Assembly: GCA_019416395.1 (NCBI GenBank)
Contig: DXXH01000120.1
Coordinates: 1-5,467 of the forward strand
Length of the DNA: 5,467 nucleotides
From: Clostridiales bacterium
GTDB taxonomy: Bacteria; Bacillota; Clostridia; Oscillospirales; Acutalibacteraceae
Direction of reading: 5' to 3'
Shown here: positions 1-5,412 of the stretch, in pieces
How the letters are laid out: each line of letters starts with the position of its first letter
Position numbering within the stretch: the stretch's first letter is position 1
Notes under the pieces: model-generated
What the model saw: only the letters and a program-made list of their open reading frames with translations
What the model was told of the DNA's origin: nothing
The model's database searches: none
Translations under genes and position numbers: made by a program

Positions 1-20
1 TAGGCCGAGGGCTTGACCAT
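1..20 (+). rRNA. 23S rRNA, 3' end only (partial)
   Basis: The window opens with TAGGCCGAGGGCTTGACCAT, which matches the conserved 3' terminus of Firmicutes 23S rRNA: the ...ACTAATAGGYCGAGGGCTTGACCA end, whose last bases pair with the 5' end of the molecule in helix 1. Only about 20 nt lie inside the window; the rest is to the left. The exact end (19-21) is estimated from the family. An AT-rich trailer and two terminators follow, and no 5S gene does, so this operon appears to end with the 23S. Confidence 0.88.
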
Positions 21-88
21 AGTCCTTCAAGAGATTATGCAGCGCTTCGATTTCTTAACCTTTCTGCTTTATTCAGTTTTCAGGGTAC
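21..88 (+). other. 23S rRNA 3' trailer
   Basis: This AT-rich, non-coding stretch runs from the mature 23S end to the first terminator. It contains TATTCAGTTTTCAGGGTACA (70-89), a sequence style I recognise as common in Clostridia rRNA spacers and trailers. It is presumably removed during maturation. Ten bases of it (70-79) recur at 5162-5171, in the non-template strand of the 5S leader. Confidence 0.6.
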
Positions 89-119
89 AAGGCCATCCAA
101 TCGGGTGGCCTTTTTTGTT
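89..119 (+). terminator. Intrinsic terminator of the rRNA operon (first)
   Basis: The stem GGCCATCC (91-98) pairs with GGGTGGCC (103-110) through 8 pairs, one of them a G-U. The loop is AATC, and A89-A90 can extend the stem against the T-run. Six T residues (111-116) follow on the + strand. Its place just after the 23S trailer makes it the end of the rRNA transcript. Confidence 0.93.
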
Positions 120-140
120 ATCCTGCTAGTTCAACCCTCT

Positions 141-179
141 AAGCCGCCTGACGCCTGCCGCCGTTGGGCGGCTTTTTTT
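141..179 (+). terminator. Second, back-up intrinsic terminator
   Basis: AAGCCGCC (141-148) pairs perfectly with GGCGGCTT (167-174), and the T-run covers 173-179. A competing inner hairpin, GCCGCC (157-162) with GGCGGC (167-172), would give an even tighter loop and end at the same T-run. Two terminators 50 bp apart after a 23S are consistent with strict insulation of a very active operon. Confidence 0.88.
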
Positions 180-560
180 CGGTGTTGGAACCTTGGAAAG
201 GGAAACGAGCAGTTGCCTTTCTCCCCACCAACCATAGAAGGCAACCAGATCGCCTCAGAAACGCCACAAACCGATTTCGGAAGGAACAACCCCACTTCTA
301 TGGGAAAACCCGTTGTAGAAGCCCACAGGCCCCAATACAAGGGCGCCCATTTGGCTCTGGGAAGCTTTATGCAATGATGATTAGAATGCCTCTTTCTGGA
401 AGCTGTCCCCACACTGTAGAAGCTTGTGGAAAAGTGCTTGCCCAGTCTCCATTCCCTTAGAACGGTGGCTCAGAGTACCCTAAAACGCCACAAAGCGTCC
501 CTAAAGGGAATTTCCCCACTGAGAATAGGAACACCTGGCGTAGCGCGCCACAGGCAGAGC

Positions 561-654
561 AGAATAGTATCCCAGTCAGCCCCTGGAAGGCCTGCAAAAC
601 TTTTAGAAAGAAAACCACACCGGCTTATAAGATTCCCTCGCTGTAAGCCCACAG
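561..654 (+). repeat. Array repeat unit, well preserved copy 1
   Basis: Shared blocks, in order, with the unit at 760-854: AGAATAG (561), AGCCCCT, GAAGGCCT, TAGAAAGAA (604), a CTTATAAGA/CTATAGAAGA block, then GCTGTA...GCC...CACAG (ends 654). The order and spacing of all blocks are kept with gaps of only 1-2 bases, which argues for descent from one repeat rather than chance. The strand is nominal. Confidence 0.65.
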
Positions 655-759
655 ATACAAATAGAGCAGTAGCCCAGTTTGTCCCGAAATGACCTACAAG
701 CTTGCTAGAGGGGAAAGTTTTCTACTTATCATAAACCCCCGCGGCAAAAGTTTGCAGAC

Positions 760-854
760 AGAATAGAAGCCTTGAATAGCCCCTAGAAGGCCTTAATGCT
801 ATAGAAAGAATTCCCCTACCCTATAGAAGAAAACCCGGCTGTAGAGCCGCACAG
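760..854 (+). repeat. Array repeat unit, well preserved copy 2
   Basis: This is the partner of the unit at 561-654, with the same ordered blocks: AGAATAG, AGCCCCTAGAAGGCCT, TAGAAAGAA, CTATAGAAGA, and a final CTGTAGAGCCGCACAG (839-854). The latter half also resembles 289-328, which carries CTATGGGAAAACCCG and then TTGTAGAAGCCCACAG. TAGAA boxes sit at 764, 784, 802 and 824, with TAGAG at 842, so spacings are 18-22 bp. Confidence 0.65.
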
Positions 855-865
855 CCGTAAACAGC

Positions 866-902
866 GCAAAAAAGCCCGGCAGAGATTTCTCTGCCGGGCT
901 TT
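866..902 (-). terminator. Intrinsic terminator of the MBOAT/DHHW genes
   Basis: AGCCCGGCAGAGA (873-885) is perfectly complementary to TCTCTGCCGGGCT (888-900), giving a 13-bp GC-rich stem. On the - strand it is followed by six T residues (complement of A868-A873). It lies 17 bp after the stop codon of the DHHW catalytic gene. On the + strand the T-run is short, so it mainly serves the - strand. Confidence 0.95.
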
Positions 903-919
903 GCTGGTTTCCGTATTGC

Positions 920-2239
920 TTAGAAAATGTTGGTGAACCGGTTGATCAAATCCTCGTTCCGGGTCATGGAAATGTTGTTGAGACACAATACGTCGGTGGC
1001 TCCGGTCTGCTGGGCCAGCTGGGTCACCGTGCCGTTGGTGTAGTAGCGGTAGTCCACCACGTAAACCTTGTTGTAATGGTTTACCAGGAAGGGGATAAAG
1101 CAGTTGCCGAAGGATTCCTTTACAAGGATACAAGCGGAACCGTCGCTCTTGTCGTTGTTGGTGATCTCCTCATAGGGCTGGTCGCCAGCGGCGTAGATCA
1201 GGTATTTCATGGATTCGCCATATTGGTCACCGTCAGCCACCAAAGGCCAGTTTTCCAGCACCTGGCCGTCCTGCTGGGTGGCGTTCAAGGTCACATTGGC
1301 CTTGGGTACGTAGGCTTCCACCGTGTCAGGATTCCCGCCCAGCTTGGCGGCAGCGTCGGAGCTGGAGCTGTAAAAGCTGCCCAGATAGCCGGTGTATTCC
1401 TTCTTGTCAAAGTCGGTCAGAGGAACGGGATCAAAACCCCGTACCTTGCAGAACTCCGTGTACGCGTAGTAGGCGCCCAGCTGGGTCCAGTGATGGTCTG
1501 TACGGAAATACAGGTACTCGTTGGCGTGGGATTTCAGAGTGTCAAAGGTGGAAACCGTCTTCACGTCCGGATTCATAGCCTGAATGGACGGGTAAAGGTA
1601 TTCTTCAATGGTCTTGCGCTGGTCGGAAGTGTTCAGATTGTTCTTGCTGATGTAGCTTTCCGGAAGCATGATGTCGATGCTGGTGGGAACCACCATGTCG
1701 TACAGGGTGGAAGTGCCGGAAAGCTTCTTGCCAGCGTCGGATACAGCAGTGATGTAGGAGTTGGCCAGATCCGTGTTAAAGTTGTAGTATTCATAGGCCG
1801 TGTCCCCGACTACCAGCAAAGCGCCGATGGTTTCCGGATCCGCCTGGGGTTCGGATTGGGGAGCGGGAGTGGGCTGTTCCGAGACTTCCGAGGTTTGGGA
1901 AGATGTCTGGCTGCCACTGGCGTCGGAACTGTCGGAAGCCAGGGACGACCCGTCGGAAAGGCCGCTGCTCACCTGGGAGCTGGAATTGGTGGAGCCCGTA
2001 TCCTCTGGCTTGGAAGAGCAGCCCTTCACGATCAGGGCAATGACCACGATCAAAATGACCAGGACCAGAATGGCCAGATACAGAATGGGGGGCGGGCCGG
2101 ATCTTCTCTTCCGCCGGGAGTTTTTGGAAGACCGGGGGATATAACGGTCCCGGGTGTAAGAGGTATCCCGCATGGGAGCCCGGCGGGTGCTGGAGCTGTG
2201 GACGGGAGTACCCCGGCGGGGGGTGTAATTATTTGGCAT
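920..2239 (-). CDS. DHHW-family (AlgX/AlgJ-like, SGNH-fold) acyltransferase, catalytic half
   Basis: This 439-aa membrane-anchored protein is predicted to O-acylate an extracytoplasmic glycan with the neighbouring MBOAT protein. I see an Arg-rich cytoplasmic start (1-50), one membrane helix (about 52-72), a Ser/Thr/Pro-rich linker (about 75-135), then an exported domain. That domain carries the family signature TDHHWTQLG (D248, H249, H250, W251) and a late KESFGN block (S376) followed by VYVVDYRYY. In AlgX/AlgJ the matching Asp, His and Ser form the catalytic triad, so the active site looks complete. The start is ATG at 2239, because AAAGGAAGG lies 9 nt upstream; the in-frame TTG at 2245 would leave only 3 nt. 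The usual N-terminal region of DHHW proteins is missing here and sits in the gene just upstream, in the same frame, across one TGA. The cysteine after the helix is not a lipobox, because about 50 cytoplasmic residues precede it. Confidence 0.88.
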   Translation of the reverse strand: MPNNYTPRRGTPVHSSSTRRAPMRDTSYTRDRYIPRSSKNSRRKRRSGPPPILYLAILVLVILIVVIALIVKGCSSKPEDTGSTNSSSQVSSGLSDGSSLASDSSDASGSQTSSQTSEVSEQPTPAPQSEPQADPETIGALLVVGDTAYEYYNFNTDLANSYITAVSDAGKKLSGTSTLYDMVVPTSIDIMLPESYISKNNLNTSDQRKTIEEYLYPSIQAMNPDVKTVSTFDTLKSHANEYLYFRTDHHWTQLGAYYAYTEFCKVRGFDPVPLTDFDKKEYTGYLGSFYSSSSDAAAKLGGNPDTVEAYVPKANVTLNATQQDGQVLENWPLVADGDQYGESMKYLIYAAGDQPYEEITNNDKSDGSACILVKESFGNCFIPFLVNHYNKVYVVDYRYYTNGTVTQLAQQTGATDVLCLNNISMTRNEDLINRFTNIF

Positions 2240-2248
2240 GGGCAAGCA

Positions 2249-2257
2249 CCTTCCTTT
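2249..2257 (-). promoter_or_regulatory. Ribosome binding site that sets the DHHW catalytic start
   Basis: AAAGGAAGG on the - strand lies 9 nt before ATG 2239, the same spacing class (8-9 nt) as the other genes here. It shows that the second DHHW half can be translated independently, although its frame is open back to the TGA of the preceding gene. Confidence 0.8.
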
Positions 2258-2278
2258 AGAAAAAGTGTAGTCAACAGG

Positions 2279-2629
2279 TCAATTGCCGGTAAAGGGAGCG
2301 TCGGGGATCTCGTCACCCTGCTGCACAGTGCCAACCACCTGGACGGATTTCATACCGTAGAAGGACTGGACCCAGCTGTTGAGCTGGAAGAACAGATCCC
2401 GCAGGGGGAAGGTGTCGGCGAACCAAGTATCAATGTCCTTTGTGTATTGGCCGGTGGCCAAAGTTTCCACAGAAAATTTGGGAAACTCGGAAAGCTTGCG
2501 TTTTTCCATGGCGGATTCTGTGGGACGCAGGGGAAGCAGCATGGAAAAAACGGCAAAAGCGTACAGGGCCAGGAAAAACACGGTGGTTTTTCCCCGGGAG
2601 CCACGGTTGTACTGTTTGGCGTGACGCAT
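2279..2629 (-). CDS. DHHW-family protein, N-terminal half as a separate gene
   Basis: This 116-aa single-pass membrane protein has a basic N-terminus (1-14), a membrane helix (about 15-34), then the part normally found at the start of full-length DHHW proteins. It carries ESAMEKRKLSEFPKFS (38-53) and DIDTWFADTFPLRD (65-78), followed by LNSWVQSFYG. No catalytic residues are present. It ends at a TGA (2281-2279). The next gene begins 39 bp later in the same frame, with its own ribosome binding site and its own membrane helix. AAAAGGAG lies 8 nt before ATG 2629, and only 22 bp separate this gene from the MBOAT stop, so the three genes should be co-transcribed. I infer a non-covalent partner of the catalytic half. 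A recent nonsense mutation is less likely, because the second gene has a complete anchor of its own. Confidence 0.8.
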   Translation of the reverse strand: MRHAKQYNRGSRGKTTVFFLALYAFAVFSMLLPLRPTESAMEKRKLSEFPKFSVETLATGQYTKDIDTWFADTFPLRDLFFQLNSWVQSFYGMKSVQVVGTVQQGDEIPDAPFTGN

Positions 2630-2651
2630 GATCCCATCTCCTTTTCAAAAA

Positions 2652-4100
2652 TCAGAACTGCAAATAGAGGAAGGGGTTATAGGAATCCCCCACAAGGTAA
2701 CTGATGGAAAACAGCAGGCCGGCCACAGGCAGCGCCCACTCCATCACCGTGCCCGCCGTGATGGCTGCCACGTTGAGGGAGGAGCAGATCCGATGGTAGA
2801 CCAGCCGGGGCAGGGGCGTGCAGGCGATCACCGCCACCAGCAGGAAGAACAGATAATTGAGCAGGGCGCTCTGGCCCTCGAAGTTCACAAGCGGGTTGCC
2901 GTTCAGGCAGAACATGCCTTTGAGCACCACCCAGCCCTGGACAAAATCGGTGAAATAGAACAGCACCCAGCCGAAAAACACCACGATCAGGGTGTACAGA
3001 TGGGCAAAGACCGCTGGCAGCCGCTGGAGCCCGGGGATCAGGAACTTTTCAATGGCCAGGAACAGGAAATAGTACAGTCCCCAGAGAATGAAGTTCCACC
3101 CGGCCCCATGCCACATGCCGGTCAAAAACCACACGATCAGCAGGTTCAGCGCCTGGCGGGGTTTGCCTTTCCGGTTGCCGCCCAGAGGGATGTACACATA
3201 GTCCCGGAAAAAGCTGGACAGGGACATGTGCCACCGGCGCCAAAAATCGGTGATGGAATTGGCCAAGTAGGGATAGTTGAAGTTCTCCTTATACCGGAAT
3301 CCCACCATCAGCCCCATGCCAATGGCCATGTCCGAATAGGCGGAGAAATCCAGATAGATCTGTAAAGGGTAGGCAAAGCAGCCCAGCCACAGGGTCAGCG
3401 CAGAAGCGTTATGCAGGGTGGGCAGGTTCTTGGCCTGGTCGGCCAAAGCGCCGCTTAAAATGGTTTTGCTGGCGATCTGGCCGCATACATTGGCCAGGAG
3501 CACTTTTTTGGCCAGACCGGAGACAAAGCGGTTGATACCGTTGCGCATGTCTTCCCCGTCCACATGGCGGGAAAGGATCTGCTCGGATACGTCTTTATAC
3601 CGGACAATAGGCCCGGCGATGCACTGGTGGAACAGGGACACATACAGCAGCAGCCGGCGGAAATAGCGCTGGGCAGCCACTTCGCCCCGGTACACGTCCA
3701 CCATGTAGGAAAGGAGCTGGAAGGTGTAGAAGCTGATGCCGATGGGCAAGGCGATCTTGGGGATCACCGTGGGGAAACCGAACCAGTCCTGGGTGTTTTG
3801 CAGCACAAAGACCGTGTATTTGAAAAAGGCCAGCAGGCCCAGATCGATGATGCAGCCCAACACCAAGAAAAACTTGCTTTTTCCCGTACCTCGGTATTTG
3901 TAGATAAATTGTGACAGCACCCAGTCGGCAAAGCACATAAAGAGGAGCAGCACAATGAAGAATGGTTCCCCCCAGGCGTAAAACACCAGGGAGAACAGAA
4001 TCAAAACCGTGTTTCGGGCTTCGATCCCCCGGGCCAGATAGTAAAACAACATCTGCAAGGGGAAGAATACGCACAAAAATACCAGGGAGGAAAAAACCAC
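2652..4100 (-). CDS. MBOAT-family membrane O-acyltransferase (AlgI/DltB-like)
   Basis: A 482-aa polytopic membrane protein, normal length for the family. By family precedent it moves acyl groups, usually acetyl, from a cytoplasmic donor across the membrane for transfer to a surface polymer. Visible hallmarks: an N-terminus MVFSSLVFLCVFFPLQ; FYTFQLLSYMVDVYRG (about 124-139); ITDFWRRWHMSLSSFFRDY with H291; YIPLGGNRKG; and TGMWHGAGWNFILWGLYY with H331, the invariant histidine of the family. The C-terminus NPFLYLQF is also typical. GTG at 4100 is chosen because AGGAGG lies 8 nt upstream and this gives the canonical MVFSS start; the in-frame TTG at 4106 is only 2 nt from that site. The DHHW halves follow at once, which marks a glycan-acylation module rather than D-alanylation (no other dlt genes are seen). 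I found no clear promoter just upstream; a terminator-like hairpin lies there instead. Confidence 0.93.
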   Translation of the reverse strand: MVFSSLVFLCVFFPLQMLFYYLARGIEARNTVLILFSLVFYAWGEPFFIVLLLFMCFADWVLSQFIYKYRGTGKSKFFLVLGCIIDLGLLAFFKYTVFVLQNTQDWFGFPTVIPKIALPIGISFYTFQLLSYMVDVYRGEVAAQRYFRRLLLYVSLFHQCIAGPIVRYKDVSEQILSRHVDGEDMRNGINRFVSGLAKKVLLANVCGQIASKTILSGALADQAKNLPTLHNASALTLWLGCFAYPLQIYLDFSAYSDMAIGMGLMVGFRYKENFNYPYLANSITDFWRRWHMSLSSFFRDYVYIPLGGNRKGKPRQALNLLIVWFLTGMWHGAGWNFILWGLYYFLFLAIEKFLIPGLQRLPAVFAHLYTLIVVFFGWVLFYFTDFVQGWVVLKGMFCLNGNPLVNFEGQSALLNYLFFLLVAVIACTPLPRLVYHRICSSLNVAAITAGTVMEWALPVAGLLFSISYLVGDSYNPFLYLQF

Positions 4101-4108
4101 ACCCAAAC

Positions 4109-4114
4109 CCTCCT
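4109..4114 (-). promoter_or_regulatory. Ribosome binding site selecting the GTG start of the MBOAT gene
   Basis: A perfect AGGAGG on the - strand, 8 nt before GTG 4100 and 2 nt before TTG 4106. The spacing decides in favour of GTG. Confidence 0.85.
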
Positions 4115-4128
4115 ACCATATTAAAGCT

Positions 4129-4176
4129 AAAAAAGGGGAAGAAAAGCCCTTCGACCCGCCCACGAGCCGAAGGGCT
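4129..4176 (-). terminator. Intrinsic terminator between the small membrane protein and MBOAT
   Basis: AGCCCTTCG (4145-4153) is perfectly complementary to CGAAGGGCT (4168-4176), a 9-bp stem with a 14-nt loop. On the - strand it is followed by TTTTCTTCCCCTTTTTT. The T-tract is broken by cytosines, so termination may be partial. This matters because no promoter is evident between here and the MBOAT start about 30 bp on. It lies 20 bp after the stop codon of the preceding gene. Confidence 0.8.
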
Positions 4177-4196
4177 CCAATTTTCAAAAAAGACTG

Positions 4197-4856
4197 TTAC
4201 GCTTTCGGGGCGCCGGGTTCCTGGGGCGGTACAGGCGCCGTGGGAGGCACCGGGGAACCGGGTTGCGCCGGAGACGCAGGAGAAACCGGAGGAACCGGCG
4301 GTTGAGGCTTAGGTGGCACAGGCCCCTGAGGGGGTACCGGAGCATGGGGAGCCTGAGGGGCTCCGGGAGCGGCCTGGGGATAAGGGGGTTGTCCCGGCTG
4401 ATAGGAGGGAGGGACAGGCTGTCCAGGCTGCTGGAAAGGTGGGGGATACTGCCCGGGAAAAGGCTGGGGCTGAGGTTTGCGCTTGCCATATGCCCGGTAG
4501 GATAAATCGGACAATAAGGGCAGATCGGCTTCCCGGCCACGCATGACCCGCAGGATTCCCAGAACGCTCGCCACAATGGCCAGCAGGTAAATGATGGCGG
4601 AAGCGGCGCCCAAAGCTGCCAGGATAAAATTCACGTCCATGCGGGTGATCACAAATCCCACAATCCAGCGGAACACATAGGTGATCACCGAAAGAGCCAG
4701 TGCTTGCAGGGTTTGCCGGCCGGTCCATTCGTCCCGTTCCGCCAACAGAGCCACCCCAAACACCAAAGCACAGACAATGGGCTGGTTCAAAATGACACCC
4801 ACAAACGCCACAATGGGGTAGGCGCATAAAACCAATCCAAAGCGACCTTTCCGCAT
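4197..4856 (-). CDS. Small polytopic membrane protein with proline-rich tail (DUF4870/Tic20-like)
   Basis: A 219-aa protein of two parts. Residues about 5-105 form three to four membrane helices with the layout of the DUF4870/Tic20-like family: a hydrophobic pair, then ERDEWTGRQTLQALALS (40-56), a long hydrophobic stretch, and a closing GREADLPLLSDLSYRAYGK (107-125) in the place of that family's small-acidic end motif. Residues about 126-219 are a low-complexity tail with about 40 prolines, rich in PPQ, PGQP and VPP steps and without fixed-length repeats. The molecular role of this family is unknown; the tail may extend as a flexible cytoplasmic arm. AAAGGGGG (4865-4872) lies 8 nt before ATG 4856, and a promoter is visible upstream. 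It has its own terminator, so it is probably not part of the acylation module. The family call rests on pattern, not on a search. Confidence 0.78.
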   Translation of the reverse strand: MRKGRFGLVLCAYPIVAFVGVILNQPIVCALVFGVALLAERDEWTGRQTLQALALSVITYVFRWIVGFVITRMDVNFILAALGAASAIIYLLAIVASVLGILRVMRGREADLPLLSDLSYRAYGKRKPQPQPFPGQYPPPFQQPGQPVPPSYQPGQPPYPQAAPGAPQAPHAPVPPQGPVPPKPQPPVPPVSPASPAQPGSPVPPTAPVPPQEPGAPKA

Positions 4857-4896
4857 TGAAAAATCCCCCTTTAGTTTACAGAATACCGATGCTTTA

Positions 4897-4925
4897 AGTT
4901 TACGTCATAAGGGGAGTCAAGTCAA
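4897..4925 (-). promoter_or_regulatory. Sigma-70/A-type promoter of the DUF4870-like gene
   Basis: On the - strand, TTGACT (4925-4920) stands 17 bp from TAAACT (4902-4897), a 5/6 and a 4/6 match at optimal spacing. Transcription would start near 4890, leaving a leader of about 34 nt. The TTGACT is itself doubled (TTGACTTGACT). A GTAAACT(T)AAAG sequence occurs twice 23 bp apart (4892-4903 and 4869-4879), one copy covering the -10 and one just before the ribosome binding site; this could be an operator but is unproven. Confidence 0.65.
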
Positions 4926-5008
4926 GGGGAAAGCAGGAAAATGTTGCTGAAAAAAGAGGTTCTAACCGCCGGGAAGCAGGGGGGAAACCAGCCGGGCAGA
5001 TTGACAAA

Positions 5009-5040
5009 ACAAAAAAGCCACCTGCTTTGCAAGTGGCTTT
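5009..5040 (-). terminator. Intrinsic terminator of the inner 5S rRNA gene
   Basis: AGCCACCTG (5016-5024) pairs with CAAGTGGCT (5030-5038), 9 pairs with one G-U, loop of 5. On the - strand six T residues follow (complement of A5011-A5016), then GTTTTG. It begins only a few bases after the 5S 3' end. On the + strand only four T residues follow. Confidence 0.93.
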
Positions 5041-5044
5041 TCAG

Positions 5045-5162
<118 letters not shown>

Positions 5163-5171
5163 ATTCAGTTT

Positions 5172-5189
5172 GCTGTCTCTCGTGACAGC
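5172..5189 (-). other. Hairpin at the 5' end of the 5S precursor
   Basis: GCTGTC and GACAGC form a perfect 6-bp stem around a 6-nt loop. With the promoter placed at 5196-5224, transcription would begin at about 5189, so the transcript would start with this hairpin, 9 nt before the mature 5S. It could protect the 5' end or guide maturation; both are inference. Confidence 0.55.
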
Positions 5190-5192
5190 TCA

Positions 5193-5224
5193 ATTATAAT
5201 ACCACAGACCTTTGGAAAATGCAA
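5193..5224 (-). promoter_or_regulatory. Strong promoter of the inner 5S rRNA gene
   Basis: On the - strand, TTGCAT (5224-5219) is separated by 17 bp from TATTAT (5201-5196). A perfect TATAAT overlaps three bases further on (5198-5193, 20-bp spacing). The TGTGG just before the -10 is also seen in other stable-RNA promoters. The start is predicted near 5189, about 27 nt ahead of the mature 5S. Confidence 0.82.
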
Positions 5225-5228
5225 GCCC

Positions 5229-5255
5229 TTTTTTCAAGTTTTTTAAAATTTTTTT
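5229..5255 (-). promoter_or_regulatory. Phased A-tracts upstream of the 5S promoter (UP-element-like)
   Basis: Three A-tracts on the - strand, complements of T5229-5234, T5239-5244 and T5249-5255, have centres 10-10.5 bp apart, which is one helical turn. They begin 5 bp upstream of the -35. Such phased, AT-rich DNA bends and is typical of rRNA promoters bound by the RNA polymerase alpha subunit. Confidence 0.7.
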
Positions 5256-5262
5256 CTGCCAT

Positions 5263-5376
5263 TGTCCAGTGGCCTGAACTGGGACAGAAAGCGGCAAGTA
5301 CCCTGTCCTGCCGGGAAGTGGCTTTGCGTGGCTGGGGGCCCCAGGTTCCCACATTCCTGCAAAATCCCGGCGGGCA
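5263..5376. other. Spacer between the tandem 5S units, no gene seen
   Basis: GC-rich, with no tRNA cloverleaf and no credible reading frame. It holds a perfect 13-bp palindrome (CTGGGG-G-CCCCAG, 5332-5344) and a GGACAG/CTGTCC inverted pair around 5282-5307. I assign no function. Confidence 0.5.
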
Positions 5377-5407
5377 ACAAAAAAACCACTCGCAAAGAGT
5401 GGTTTCA
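5377..5407 (-). terminator. Intrinsic terminator of the outer 5S rRNA gene
   Basis: AAACCACTC (5383-5391) is perfectly complementary to GAGTGGTTT (5397-5405), loop GCAAA. On the - strand a run of seven T residues (complement of A5379-5385) overlaps the end of the stem. The arms differ from the terminator of the inner 5S although the 5S sequences match. Confidence 0.92.
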
Positions 5408-5412
5408 TTCTG

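Larger units (their letters stand above)
180..865. repeat. Non-coding diverged tandem-repeat array, period about 100 bp
   Basis: About 690 bp with no convincing gene: the open frames have no ribosome binding site, overlap in several frames and resemble nothing. By eye the stretch is built from degenerate units of about 100 bp (range roughly 93-124), each closing in a form of CTGTAGAAGCCCACAG. Such closings end near 328, 429, 553, 654, 761 and 854. Inside the units, TAGAA or close variants recur about every 20 bp, for example at 764, 784, 802, 824 and 842, mostly in + orientation. The two best units (561-654 and 760-854) are roughly two-thirds identical. The others (about 329-429, 430-553, 655-761 and the partial unit before 328) are weaker. 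Function is unknown. Confidence 0.6.

Noticed and set aside
424..432. A DnaA-box-like TGTGGAAAA, raising the idea of a replication origin in the array
   Set aside because: It is a single site with one mismatch to the consensus. There is no cluster, no AT-rich unwinding region and no dnaA or dnaN nearby.
105..692. Several 60-98-codon open frames between the rRNA terminators and the repeat array
   Set aside because: They start inside or run through the terminator hairpins, overlap each other in several frames and on both strands, lack ribosome binding sites and show no family resemblance.
180..865. CRISPR array
   Set aside because: The units are about 100 bp, strongly diverged and lack identical short repeats with unique spacers.
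2013..2024. Lipoprotein signal in the DHHW catalytic protein (helix followed by cysteine)
   Set aside because: The helix is preceded by about 50 Arg-rich residues and the residues before the cysteine (VKG) are not a proper lipobox, so a plain transmembrane anchor fits better.
2279..2281. A frameshift or recent nonsense mutation breaking one DHHW gene
   Set aside because: The downstream half has its own well-spaced ribosome binding site, basic N-terminus, membrane helix and linker, which a simple broken gene would not have. Comparison with relatives would settle it.
1076..2704. A 542-codon open frame on the + strand opposite the DHHW genes
   Set aside because: It is an antisense shadow of the two - strand genes. 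Its protein is low-complexity (Gly/Val-rich), it has no ribosome binding site, and it runs across an intergenic gap and into the MBOAT stop region.
5332..5344. Perfect 13-bp palindrome between the 5S units as an operator
   Set aside because: It is one GC-rich palindrome, about 110 bp upstream of the nearest promoter core, with no second copy and no obvious regulator nearby; too little to call.
5263..5376. A tRNA gene between the two 5S genes, as often found in rRNA clusters
   Set aside because: No GTTCRANYC-type T-loop with matching arms and no acceptor stem could be found on either strand.
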